In this document: one piece after another, positions 35,053-43,336 of the stretch
How positions within the stretch are numbered: the first letter of the stretch is position 1
Layout of the letters: each line of letters starts with the position of its first letter
Assembly: GCA_902801175.1 (NCBI GenBank)
Contig: CADCHF010000014.1
Coordinates: 1-48,561 of the forward strand
Length of the DNA stretch: 48,561 nt
DNA from: an uncultured Coriobacteriaceae bacterium
GTDB taxonomy: Bacteria > Actinomycetota > Coriobacteriia > Coriobacteriales > Atopobiaceae
Direction: 5' to 3'
The notes under the pieces: generated by a model
The model's database searches: none
Told to the model about the DNA's origin: nothing
Seen by the model: only the letters and a program-made list of their open reading frames with translations
Made by a program: the position numbers and the translations under genes

Positions 35053-36117
35053 CTATGCCTTGTGTTCAGCGGCGCTTGCCTGGTAGAGCTCGCCCGCAAC
35101 CCGTTTGAGGATCTCTGGCAGCTCGATGTCAATCGTCCACCTAGACGAGATGGCGCCCATCCCAAGGAGTGCTCCCATGATGTTTCCAGCAATCGCGCCG
35201 GTAGAGTCGGCATCTCCGCCATGGTTGACAGCTGCAATGACAGCTGCCGAAAAGTCGCTAGGATGACGCAGGCATGCGTAGACCGATATTGCCAACGCCT
35301 CGTGCCCAACCCAGCCCTCACCCAGCAAAGGGATGTTAGTCGCATCGGGCTCGCTGTTTGCCGCAAGCCGAACGGCCTGCTCGAGCAGGTCGGCCATCGT
35401 TGTTGCTTCTTCTGGAGCGTTCTCAAACCACACCGGCAGCGCCGCAACAAGGCTCCTAACAATCTGGTCGAGGCTCTCGCCGGAACCGTACACGCAGCGA
35501 TTCACGATGAACGCGAGTCCCGATGCGGGGATGTAGCCAAGAGGATGGCTGTGCGTGATGGCTGCCGCGTCTGCGGCAACCGCCACGGCGGCATTTGGGT
35601 CTTTGAAGAAGAGGCCCACAGGCGCCACACGCATAACGCCACCGCAACCACAGCTGTCGTTGAGCGGTTTGTCTATTGCACCCATCTCGTTGCTTCCCAG
35701 AGCAGAGAGGCAGGTATTGCCAGGGGCCCTCCTAGAGTGAAGATCGTGCACCTTAATGAGCCAGGTGACGCGCGTGGGCTCATTCCAAGACGACTGGGTG
35801 TGGAGCCAGTCGAGATAAGCGTGGTAAATGCTCTGCGCGTAGGTAAGCCTGTTTGCATGCGGACCTGCGCTAACAAGGCCCTCAGCCGTAAAGAGCGTCA
35901 TCTGCGTGTCATCGGAGAAGAGCGCCTTTCCTCCCGTCTTGGCCAACCAATAGCTCGTGATGCCCTCCGCACCAAACTGACGGACGATCTCGCTATAGCT
36001 CATGAACTCAACTGGATAGCCCAGGGCGTCACCTATGGCGCCCCCAAACAGGCAGCCATCAAAACGATCGCTGGTCGTGGGGCCATTCGTGCTGGTAGCA
36101 GCAATCTTGCTAGTCAT
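35053..36117 (-). CDS. ADP-ribosylglycohydrolase (DraG/ARH family)
   Basis: A 354-residue enzyme with the family's metal-binding signatures: FGGAIGDALGYPVEF at the N-terminus, KALFSDDTQMTLFT around residue 70, and NHGGDADSTGAIAGNIMGA near residue 300. The family removes ADP-ribose from proteins, DNA or small molecules. No DraT-like or other ADP-ribosyltransferase is seen nearby. The ATG follows GGGGAGA. It is divergent from a GNAT gene by about 170 bases. Confidence 0.92.
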   Translation of the reverse strand: MTSKIAATSTNGPTTSDRFDGCLFGGAIGDALGYPVEFMSYSEIVRQFGAEGITSYWLAKTGGKALFSDDTQMTLFTAEGLVSAGPHANRLTYAQSIYHAYLDWLHTQSSWNEPTRVTWLIKVHDLHSRRAPGNTCLSALGSNEMGAIDKPLNDSCGCGGVMRVAPVGLFFKDPNAAVAVAADAAAITHSHPLGYIPASGLAFIVNRCVYGSGESLDQIVRSLVAALPVWFENAPEEATTMADLLEQAVRLAANSEPDATNIPLLGEGWVGHEALAISVYACLRHPSDFSAAVIAAVNHGGDADSTGAIAGNIMGALLGMGAISSRWTIDIELPEILKRVAGELYQASAAEHKA

Positions 36118-36289
36118 GTTCTGTCTCCCCTCGCGTATTGTGGCACACACTGAGTATGACATGACGCGTTGTGGCGCTGGTCAACCACGGAAAGACAGTA
36201 GGCAGATGGCGCACAATGACTCAGAGGCCTGTGGGGGCAACCTCGCTACAATGAGGCTCGAGTGGTGTCTGGCGGAGGGAGCCCAGATT

Positions 36290-36817
36290 ATGTTTGATGC
36301 CATTACTCGGGCCATGCCCAGAGACTTTGCCGCTGCTTGGGACCTTTACACCGACGTCTGCACCCAGCAGGAACATGATGCATTTACGCCGTTGTGGACA
36401 TTGGGGGTCTACCCTGCCAAAGACGATATTCGCGGGTACGTCGAGGCAGGCGAGCTCTATCTGGGATGGCAAAACGGCCAGCTCGTGGGCGCCATGGCGA
36501 TTGTAGGGCACGAGGACCCAGAGTATGTCGATGTGCCATGGATCACATCTGTTGAGCCAGACGAAGTTGCCGTCATACACATGCTGGCAGTGCATCCACT
36601 TGCTCGAGGGCAGCACCTTGGTGCGGAGCTCGTGCGGGAGGCAATCAGGCTGGCCCGCAAGGCCGGCAAGCGAGCAGTGCACCTGGACGTCGTTCCGGGC
36701 AATCTTGCCGCCTCTCGCCTCTACGAGGCAGAGGGCTTTACCTATGCATGCACGCACCAGGTCTTTTACGAGGATACCGGGCGTATGGACTTTGACATGT
36801 ATGAGTTGGTGCTTTAG
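36290..36817 (+). CDS. GNAT family N-acetyltransferase
   Basis: A 175-residue acetyltransferase with the acetyl-CoA loop in HPLARGQHLGAELVREAI and the C-terminal NLAASRLYEAEGF. The start was set at 36290 because GGAGGGAG lies eight bases upstream; in-frame upstream starts have no such signal. It is divergent from the ADP-ribosylglycohydrolase and ends just before a strong bidirectional hairpin. Substrate unknown. Confidence 0.87.
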   Translation: MFDAITRAMPRDFAAAWDLYTDVCTQQEHDAFTPLWTLGVYPAKDDIRGYVEAGELYLGWQNGQLVGAMAIVGHEDPEYVDVPWITSVEPDEVAVIHMLAVHPLARGQHLGAELVREAIRLARKAGKRAVHLDVVPGNLAASRLYEAEGFTYACTHQVFYEDTGRMDFDMYELVL

Positions 36818-36859
36818 GGTCGCCCACCAACCAAGACCCATGCTCCAAGGCATAAAGAA

Positions 36860-36896
36860 GGTCCACCTCATCCACACTTTGCGGATGAGGTGGACC
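36860..36896. terminator. Terminator between GNAT and ChbG-like genes
   Basis: Perfect 14-base stem GGTCCACCTCATCC (36860-36873) with GGATGAGGTGGACC (36883-36896), nine-base loop, between convergent genes. Confidence 0.8.
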
Positions 36897-36918
36897 ATGG
36901 CAGGACCTTGATGGCGGC

Positions 36919-37689
36919 CTACAGGTCGCGGTAGGTGACGAGCTTGAGGTCGCTCTGTGCCTCGAGCCAGGCGCGCAGCGCCGGGTCGATGAGCGCGTCG
37001 ACCTCCTTGGTGCGGTTGACCGTGAGGCTGGAGTTGCCCAGGATGAAGGCATCCAGGTAGCCGGGGTGGAAGACGAGCACGTAGGTCTCGCCGTCGGCCA
37101 TGTTGTCCACCGTGCGGCGGACGAACTCGGCCGGGTCGTACTGCTCGGGCGGGAGCATGTCCTCGAGCGCCATGTGCACGTCGGTGTTGCCGCAGCGCAC
37201 GACCTTGGTGGGGTCGAAGCTCGCGACCTGCTCCTTGAGGCCGAAGCGCTTGGCAACGTCGTGGATGGCCTGGTTGAGGTTGCGGCTCATGACGGCATGC
37301 GCCTCGAAGTACTCCGGGTCCTTCCCCACGATCTCGCGGAAGCGCGCGAGCTGCGCCTCGACCTCTATGACGAGCTCGTCGTACTCGGCGATCTCGCGGC
37401 CCTCCTGGAAGGCGGCGCGGTAGGCGCGCGAGCTCTTGAGCTGGCCGTTTTCGTCGAGCAGGCTCGGGATGAGCGCGGGGTCGGCGCAGGGCGTGCCCAG
37501 GCAGAGGTTGGTGTGCTGGCCGATGGCGATGTCGGCGTCCTTGACCCAGTCCCAGCCACGCGCGGCCTCGGACATGTTGGGCATGAGGCCGGCAGAGCGC
37601 ACGAGGCCCTCGTTGACAGCGCGGGCAATGCCGAGGTTGACGGCGTAGCTGTAGCCAATGTCGTCGGCGCGGATGAGCAGCTGCTTCAT
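36919..37689 (-). CDS. ChbG/YdjC-family carbohydrate deacetylase
   Basis: A 256-residue TIM-barrel deacetylase. Metal ligands are expected in LIRADDIGYS (Asp9-Asp10) and the histidines of GQHTNLCLG and FEAHAVMSRN; VFHPGYLD is the conserved C-terminal motif. Relatives deacetylate N-acetyl sugars such as diacetylchitobiose-6-phosphate. The gene is noticeably more GC-rich at third positions (long runs of gag, ctc, gcg, ccg) than its neighbours, suggesting different origin. AGGA precedes the ATG. Substrate is not determined. Confidence 0.88.
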   Translation of the reverse strand: MKQLLIRADDIGYSYAVNLGIARAVNEGLVRSAGLMPNMSEAARGWDWVKDADIAIGQHTNLCLGTPCADPALIPSLLDENGQLKSSRAYRAAFQEGREIAEYDELVIEVEAQLARFREIVGKDPEYFEAHAVMSRNLNQAIHDVAKRFGLKEQVASFDPTKVVRCGNTDVHMALEDMLPPEQYDPAEFVRRTVDNMADGETYVLVFHPGYLDAFILGNSSLTVNRTKEVDALIDPALRAWLEAQSDLKLVTYRDL

Positions 37690-37894
37690 GGTGAGGTCCT
37701 CTCGGTTGCGGTTGACAGCTTCATTGTATTGTCAGTGACATGTATAGCGCAAAGAAGCTGCCGCCCCACACCACGGACGGACATGAGGTGGCGGGAAGGG
37801 AAGGGCAAGCCTACGTCGCAGCGTGGTCAATATCGGCCAAGGCCGCCTCTTTAGGCAGTGCACCAACGCCTACGCGCATATGCTGGTCACGGCT

Positions 37895-38659
37895 TTACAA
37901 CTGGGAGACCGCCCTGAGGTACGCCTCGTCGTCGATGGAGTACTCGTGCGGGATTCCCTCACGTACCTTGCATCCGTCCTTATAGGCCACGAGACGGTTC
38001 TTGGAAACCTCGCGCCACTCGCCGCTCTCGTCCTGCGGGGTCGTGCAAACAACCGTCATGTCTCCCGCGACTCGTTCGTAGAGCGTTGGGCCAACGGTGT
38101 TGGTATGAACGTAGGTGTATTCACCATCGTCGATGAGCAGGTTGATCTTGTTGTTGGGAGACACCTCGGTGACGAGCTTTGAGAGTTTGCTAAAGCGCTG
38201 GTCAAACGTGAGCGGACCGTCCGCAGAGCGAGCCGCCTCCCCCATCTGGTCCACGAGATAGAGCGCCAGTCGCTCGCTATCGGTACTGCCCTTGGCCTGG
38301 CTCGCGTAGCTGCCGGTAAGGTGATCGTCAAACACCGTCCCATTGTGCGCGATGGTCCACGTTCGACCACTGACGTCCGCAAGCACAAAGGGATGGCTAT
38401 TCTCGTATGACAGAACACCCATGGTGGCGTTTCTGATATGGGCCACCACTCGAGTTGCTTCCACTGGCTCCGCGAGCACTTGACGCAAATAGCTCGAGTC
38501 GATAGCTCGGACACCTTCCTTGTGCAGGTGCACGGCTTTGCCGCTGCGCCACGAGAGCCCCCAGCCATGTGGATGCCAGACACTGTCCTGATAGAAGCGT
38601 TCCAGCAGGTCATTTGCGCGCACTGGGCGCTTTGCATTGATGGCAAACAGCTCGCACAT
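37895..38659 (-). CDS. Class II glutamine amidotransferase (YafJ/DUG3-like)
   Basis: A 254-residue stand-alone glutaminase. The N-terminal nucleophile Cys2 (MCELFAINAKRP) would be exposed after Met removal; HPHGWGLSW, THIRNAT-like AHIRNATMG and AHNGTVFD form the glutamine pocket. No synthase domain is attached. Relatives include DUG3, which takes part in glutathione and gamma-glutamyl peptide breakdown. It has no close operon partner here; ChbG lies downstream on the same strand but 205 bases away. Confidence 0.9.
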   Translation of the reverse strand: MCELFAINAKRPVRANDLLERFYQDSVWHPHGWGLSWRSGKAVHLHKEGVRAIDSSYLRQVLAEPVEATRVVAHIRNATMGVLSYENSHPFVLADVSGRTWTIAHNGTVFDDHLTGSYASQAKGSTDSERLALYLVDQMGEAARSADGPLTFDQRFSKLSKLVTEVSPNNKINLLIDDGEYTYVHTNTVGPTLYERVAGDMTVVCTTPQDESGEWREVSKNRLVAYKDGCKVREGIPHEYSIDDEAYLRAVSQL

Positions 38660-39050
38660 GGGGGCTCTTTCTCATGGTGGACGACAGGCTAAGCATAGCG
38701 CTGTGCAGCCTTGTGTGGGAGTGTGTCTGACGGCCTGATTGCGCCTATCAAAGTGTCCCCGATGACACCCCCGTGACGCAGTTCGTGCGATTTCTGGCCG
38801 ACTGTACGCTCGATTGACGAAATCCAAGGCGTACCAGCACCGTTATTCGCATTTCTTGCGTACAGTCAGAACAGAATCGTACGTTTTGCGTCATATCTCA
38901 GGCTATCTAGGTGTGTCGTCGCTCACCTGCAGCCGTCGCTCCCCATCGGAAACGCAACGAATGCCACTTGGACGCTGGTCACCTATCCACTTATCTCCTA
39001 GCATAAGATTTCCGCTCACGGCAAACTGAGCTAGGGCTGGAGGGGACTCA
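38660..39050. other. Intergenic region between the amidotransferase and RpiR regulator
   Basis: 391 bases with no gene. It holds a degenerate REP-like sequence on the minus strand (38748-38768, GTGTCATCGGGGACACTTTGA) and an inverted repeat GACTGTACGC (38800-38809) / GCGTACAGTC (38858-38867) with a 48-base loop. Both divergent promoters must lie here. Confidence 0.55.
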
Positions 39051-39872
39051 ATGAAACGCATGCGCGCTGGAACCGACGTTATTCGAGTGATTAACCTGAT
39101 TAACTATTGCGACTCGCAAGTAACCAACGTCAACGACCAGGCAATCATTAGAGCACTCTTCTTGCATGCCTCAGATGAGTCTGAGGCTGGGCCCATCACT
39201 TCGCTCGAACAGATTGCGCACGAGGCCAACATCTCGCCTGCAAGCGTCAGCCGATTCATTAGGAAAGCTGGCTACACCTCATTCGAAGACTTTCGCACCT
39301 CCTTCTCTCGCGACCTCGAACAGGTCTACCACAGGCGCGCCTACGACCACGCAAGGACATATGGCAAGGGTACGGCCGATGTCTTTGAAACCATCTACCA
39401 GCAGGCGCTCGACAACCTGCGTGCAACCAACGATAGTCTCGACCGCGAGCAGCTGCGCAATATTGCGCAAGTCCTCGACAATGCACACTCAGTCACCATC
39501 TACGGAGACGAGCACGCTCTTGCCGATCTCTATACCCTGCAAATAGACCTTATGGGACGCGGGGTCGCCGCATTTCTCTTTAAGAACGAGATGATGCAGC
39601 AGCTCCATGCCCAAAACCTGAGCGAAGGCGACGTGGTCCTCTTTGCCACAGTTGCCCAAGACTTCATCCGTTCAGGCCAAATGGCCATCCTAAAAGAGCT
39701 CCACGAACGAAAGGGCATAACGCTCATTGGGTTTTCGCAAGACGATGAGCCGGAGTTTCGCACGTTGTTTGACCACTTTGTCCTCTATGGTCTGCCTGGC
39801 TCTCTCAACGACGGTTTCCACTCGCTCTGGTACCTTAGCCTTTTGATGTCCGAGTTGCTCTACGAGCTGTAG
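39051..39872 (+). CDS. MurR/RpiR-family regulator with SIS domain
   Basis: A 273-residue regulator. The N-terminal HTH_6 (about 1-80, ITSLEQIAHEANISPASVSR, then FIRKAGYTSFEDFR) is followed by a SIS phosphosugar-sensing domain (about 125-260, AHSVTIYGDEHALADLYTLQ). TGGAGGGG precedes the ATG. It is followed 220 bases later by a lipoprotein hydrolase on the same strand, with a palindrome in between that could be its operator. Effector unknown. Confidence 0.9.
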   Translation: MKRMRAGTDVIRVINLINYCDSQVTNVNDQAIIRALFLHASDESEAGPITSLEQIAHEANISPASVSRFIRKAGYTSFEDFRTSFSRDLEQVYHRRAYDHARTYGKGTADVFETIYQQALDNLRATNDSLDREQLRNIAQVLDNAHSVTIYGDEHALADLYTLQIDLMGRGVAAFLFKNEMMQQLHAQNLSEGDVVLFATVAQDFIRSGQMAILKELHERKGITLIGFSQDDEPEFRTLFDHFVLYGLPGSLNDGFHSLWYLSLLMSELLYEL

Positions 39873-39950
39873 CCATGGAGCCACCACTCACGGATACCAC
39901 AGTGGCACAACGTACTCGTAAAATGTACATAACGTGCCTCTGACCTGCAT

Positions 39951-39967
39951 CTTTCATGTTTTGAAAG
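39951..39967. promoter_or_regulatory. Candidate regulator-binding palindrome
   Basis: Perfect inverted repeat CTTTCA-TGTTT-TGAAAG, located between the RpiR-type regulator and the lipoprotein hydrolase. It is similar in form to operators of RpiR-type proteins, but assignment is inference. Confidence 0.45.
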
Positions 39968-40092
39968 ACTCAATCACACTGTGCAAGCCGTTTTCACAAC
40001 CAATTGTCACCGCTTGCTGCACGCCGCAGATATCGTGAACTCAGCAGCCTGCATAGTCGCAGGTACGCACGCCAGCAGAAAGGGAGAGAAGC

Positions 40093-41433
40093 ATGGCACA
40101 CACTAACCTTACTCGTCGTTCGTTTATTGGCACGGCCAGCCTGGCCAGCCTGACGCTCGCCGCCTGCGGTGGCGGCAGCAGCGATGGTGGCGCCGCCACA
40201 ACCGCCGCTTTTGACGGCAAGGTGACCGGTTCCATCAGCGCGCACATCCAGGGTTACGACTGGGGCGCTGGCGTGGACAAGATCACCCTCGTGCTCGACC
40301 AGGCACTCGACGCAATCGACGTCGACAGCCTCACCGTCACCGAGCACAAGCAGACCACCGACTGGACCGCCGAGGACTTCCCCGTCATCGAGGCCGACTT
40401 CCCGCGCGTTATTACCGCCGCAACTGTCGACGGCACCAACGTCGAGCTCGAGCTCGCCTGCGACCCCAACAGCGGCTCGCCGTTCCTGTACACCATGGCC
40501 ACCGGCTTCAACACCTGGTCCGATCCCTATGAGCTGAACATCGCCATCGCCGAAGGCGCCGAGCTCACCGTGGGCGGCGAGGCCGTAACCGAGCTGGCCG
40601 TCGACGCAATGCCCAACGAGTTCACGAACAACGCCGCCGAGCAGGGCTGGAGCACCGACTCCATGGAGACCAAGGCGGGCACGACCTTCCAGTATGCGTT
40701 CTGGAATCCCGAGGCCGAAAGCAAGAACCTCGTCGTATGGCTGCACGGCGCAGGCGAGGGCGGCACCGAGGCCACCGATCCCTGGGTCACCATTCTGGCC
40801 AACAAGGTCGTCGCCCTCTCCGAGGACGCCTTCCAGGAGACCGTTGGTGGCGCGCATGTGGTAGCGCCGCAGTCCCCCACCATGTGGATGGACCAGGACG
40901 GCAACCACACTTACATTGCAGAGGACGCTACCGAGGTTACCTCCATCTACACCGACGCTCTCGAGGAGTTCATCGACACCTACGCCACCCAGGTTGGCGC
41001 TGAGAAGATCTTCGTCTGCGGCTGCTCCAACGGCGGCTTCATGACCCTGTGGATGGGCCTGCATCGTCCCGACAAGTACGTGGGCATTGCCCCTATCTGC
41101 GAGGCCATACCCGACGGCGCCATCTCCGACGAGCAGATCGAGGGAATCAAGGACCTGCCCATGTACTTCGTGTGGTCCGATGATGACACCACCGTTGTTC
41201 CCGAAACTCACGAGATTCCGACGGTTGATCGCCTGAAGAAGGCTGACGCTGCCGAGCTGCACGTCTCCACGACCGAGCATGTGGTGGACACCTCCGGCGA
41301 GTACAAGGACGAAGAGGGCAATCCCTACATGTACAACGGCCACTGGAGCTGGATCTACTTCGACAACAACGAGTGCGAGTGCAACGACGACGGCCTCAAG
41401 GTCTTTGACTTCATCGCCGAGTGCTTCAAGTAG
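40093..41433 (+). CDS. Tat-exported lipoprotein alpha/beta hydrolase
   Basis: A 446-residue protein. The N-terminus TNLTRRSFIGTASLASLTLA carries a twin-arginine motif (Arg8-Arg9) and a lipobox ending at Cys25 (LAAC), so it should be folded inside, exported by Tat and lipid-anchored outside. Residues 45-175 form an N-terminal beta-rich domain; 195-446 form a hydrolase domain with nucleophile Ser312 in CGCSNGGFMT and conserved VVWLHGAGEGG, resembling PHB-depolymerase/prolyl-oligopeptidase-like esterases. A late His is in NGHWSW. AAAGGGAGAG precedes the ATG. Substrate unknown; extracellular esters or peptides likely. Confidence 0.88.
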   Translation: MAHTNLTRRSFIGTASLASLTLAACGGGSSDGGAATTAAFDGKVTGSISAHIQGYDWGAGVDKITLVLDQALDAIDVDSLTVTEHKQTTDWTAEDFPVIEADFPRVITAATVDGTNVELELACDPNSGSPFLYTMATGFNTWSDPYELNIAIAEGAELTVGGEAVTELAVDAMPNEFTNNAAEQGWSTDSMETKAGTTFQYAFWNPEAESKNLVVWLHGAGEGGTEATDPWVTILANKVVALSEDAFQETVGGAHVVAPQSPTMWMDQDGNHTYIAEDATEVTSIYTDALEEFIDTYATQVGAEKIFVCGCSNGGFMTLWMGLHRPDKYVGIAPICEAIPDGAISDEQIEGIKDLPMYFVWSDDDTTVVPETHEIPTVDRLKKADAAELHVSTTEHVVDTSGEYKDEEGNPYMYNGHWSWIYFDNNECECNDDGLKVFDFIAECFK

Positions 41434-41458
41434 CATCTCTCCCACTACTTGACGGCAA

Positions 41459-41490
41459 AACGGGCGGGGTCCCTGCGGATCCCGCCCGTT
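41459..41490 (+). terminator. Terminator-like hairpin after the lipoprotein gene
   Basis: Ten-base stem AACGGGCGGG (41459-41468) with CCCGCCCGTT (41481-41490), 12-base loop, weak T-run. Confidence 0.65.
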
Positions 41491-41513
41491 CGTATCTTGC
41501 GTTCCATGGGAGC

Positions 41514-41536
41514 GTGTCACTGGGGACGCTTTGACG
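41514..41536 (+). repeat. Degenerate REP-like sequence
   Basis: GTGTCACTGGGGACGCTTTG followed by ACG resembles the units at 13127-13158 and 38748-38768: GTGTCA, then GGGGACG or GGGGACA, then TTTGA. Confidence 0.5.
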
Positions 41537-41570
41537 GAGAAACTGCAGCGTGCCTCCACCTGGGAGCGTG

Positions 41571-43211
41571 TCAGGCGAGTGCTAGGTCTACTAGCTCGAG
41601 GAAGGCCTCGCGATCGGCGGAATCGCTCGCATCTCCCACCAGCCCAACGATCTGATTGTAGTCGGCTGTGCCCGCGTACTCGGAGTTGTGCAGAAGCATG
41701 GCCAGCTCGATGACCGCCGCTTGAAAGCGCCAATCCTCGCCCGGGTCACTCACCAGCTCGGACCCGTCCACCACCTGCACCTGTTCGCGCACCTCGCCAC
41801 CTGCCGCAGGCTTGTAGCGAATGGTTGCCGTCAGCCACTCGTTGCTGGCGGAGTCGCCCGCCGCCTCAGCTCCGTACTTGAGGTCCGTGGAGCCAACCTC
41901 CTGCTCGGAGTCAACCAGTGCCACCTCGTAGGCCACCGTAAACTGATGGCCCGGACCAATCTCGCCCGCATCGCGCTCGTCGTTGCGAAAGTCCTCGTCG
42001 GCAATCGCACGGTTTTCATAGCCAATCAGGCGATATCCCTTGACCCGTGCGGGATTGAACTCGACCTGCACTTTCACGTCATCGGCCAAGGGCACCAGGT
42101 TTGCCGTGAGCTTCTCGCCCAGCACACGCTCGGCCTCCTCGACGCAATCGATGTAGTGATAGTTGCCGTTGCCATGGTCGGCAAGCGTCTCCATCTTGTT
42201 GTCCTTGTAGTTGCCGCTGCCAAAACCCAAAACGCTGAGGTAAATACCCAACTCCCGCTGCTGCTCCACGTAGTCGTGCAGCTCGCTCTCGCTGCTCATG
42301 CCCACGTTGAGGTCGCCATCTGAGGCCATGACAATGCGGTTGACCCCGCCCTCAATGTAAAACTTCTTGGCCAGCTCATAGGCCCTCTGCAGTCCCGCCT
42401 CGCCGTTGGTGCTCCCGTCGGCCCGCAGGCTGTTGATGGCGCGCATGATGGTGCGTCGGTCGTCGCCGGCAACGCCCTCGAGCACGACGTCCTCGCCGCT
42501 GGCGTAAGTCACAATGGACACGCGGTCATTGCTGGTAAGGTGTGACACCAGCTCGTCGAACGATTCCTTGAGAAGCCCCAGCTTCTCCGAGCTATCCATC
42601 GATCCGGAAACATCAATGAGAAAGACCAGGTTGGACCCCTCGCTGGCAGTCTCGTTGTCCTCTGGAGCCGTAGCAAACCCAAGTGTGAGGAGCTTGGTCT
42701 GGTTGTTCCACGGGCACTCCCCCACGTGCACGGTCACACCAAACAGGTCATCCCCCTTGGGCATGGCATAGTCGTAGGCAAAGTAATTGAGCATCTCCTC
42801 GGTGCGCACGGCGCCAGCGGGAATCTCATCTGCACGATACCCATCCCTTAGCATGCGGCGAAGGTTGCAGTAGCTCGCCGTGTCCACATCGGCAGACAGG
42901 GTCGAGAGCGGTCGACTGTTGGTCGAAATGAACCCTGCCTCCTCCAGCACGTTGTATTCCTCCGTATTGAGCGACGGGCCAAGCTCCTCGCCCAAGAAGC
43001 CCTCGGCTGGATATGCCACATCCTCGCTCAGAGCATATTCGGAGTCCTTGCTGTCGTATGCTCCAGCTGGTGCGGGTACGGCGCACGTCTGCCTCTCGTC
43101 TATCAAGAACATGCCCAGCACGATGAACGCCGCTGCGGCGAACGCGAGCACAGATCCACATACAGCAAGTATCAGAGTTCGACGGTTCGTGTGTCTGTTG
43201 GTGCGTGCCAT
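41571..43211 (-). CDS. YfbK-like von Willebrand factor A protein
   Basis: A 546-residue envelope protein. An N-terminal hydrophobic segment (about 12-40) anchors it. Residues about 80-160 are the YfbK N-terminal domain (STLSADVDTASYCNLRRMLR), about 185-365 the vWA domain with MIDAS motif DVSGSMD, and the C-terminal part matches the YfbK C-terminal region (VGLVGDASDSADREAFLELV). Family members bind divalent metal and probably mediate protein contacts. AAGGGGA precedes the ATG. It lies after the ECF sigma and anti-sigma genes, separated by a hairpin. Confidence 0.9.
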   Translation of the reverse strand: MARTNRHTNRRTLILAVCGSVLAFAAAAFIVLGMFLIDERQTCAVPAPAGAYDSKDSEYALSEDVAYPAEGFLGEELGPSLNTEEYNVLEEAGFISTNSRPLSTLSADVDTASYCNLRRMLRDGYRADEIPAGAVRTEEMLNYFAYDYAMPKGDDLFGVTVHVGECPWNNQTKLLTLGFATAPEDNETASEGSNLVFLIDVSGSMDSSEKLGLLKESFDELVSHLTSNDRVSIVTYASGEDVVLEGVAGDDRRTIMRAINSLRADGSTNGEAGLQRAYELAKKFYIEGGVNRIVMASDGDLNVGMSSESELHDYVEQQRELGIYLSVLGFGSGNYKDNKMETLADHGNGNYHYIDCVEEAERVLGEKLTANLVPLADDVKVQVEFNPARVKGYRLIGYENRAIADEDFRNDERDAGEIGPGHQFTVAYEVALVDSEQEVGSTDLKYGAEAAGDSASNEWLTATIRYKPAAGGEVREQVQVVDGSELVSDPGEDWRFQAAVIELAMLLHNSEYAGTADYNQIVGLVGDASDSADREAFLELVDLALA

Positions 43212-43282
43212 GGTAATCCCCTTTGGTGAAGGTGTCTCTACCATGAACACGAACCATGGGCAGCTTTTGTCGGAACAAGTTA

Positions 43283-43312
43283 GGGGCCGCACCTCCCAGG
43301 AGGCGCGGCCCC
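43283..43312 (-). other. Hairpin between anti-sigma and vWA genes
   Basis: Eight-base stem GGGGCCGC (43283-43290) with GCGGCCCC (43305-43312) and an inner CCTC/GAGG stem. It lies in the 125-base gap after the anti-sigma-like gene and may attenuate read-through into the vWA gene. Confidence 0.6.
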
Positions 43313-43336
43313 AGCTCGCGTGCTTTGTGTCACCCG

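Noticed and set aside
39994..41733. 579-codon minus-strand frame
   Set aside because: Antisense to the Tat lipoprotein gene and extends past its ends without a start signal.
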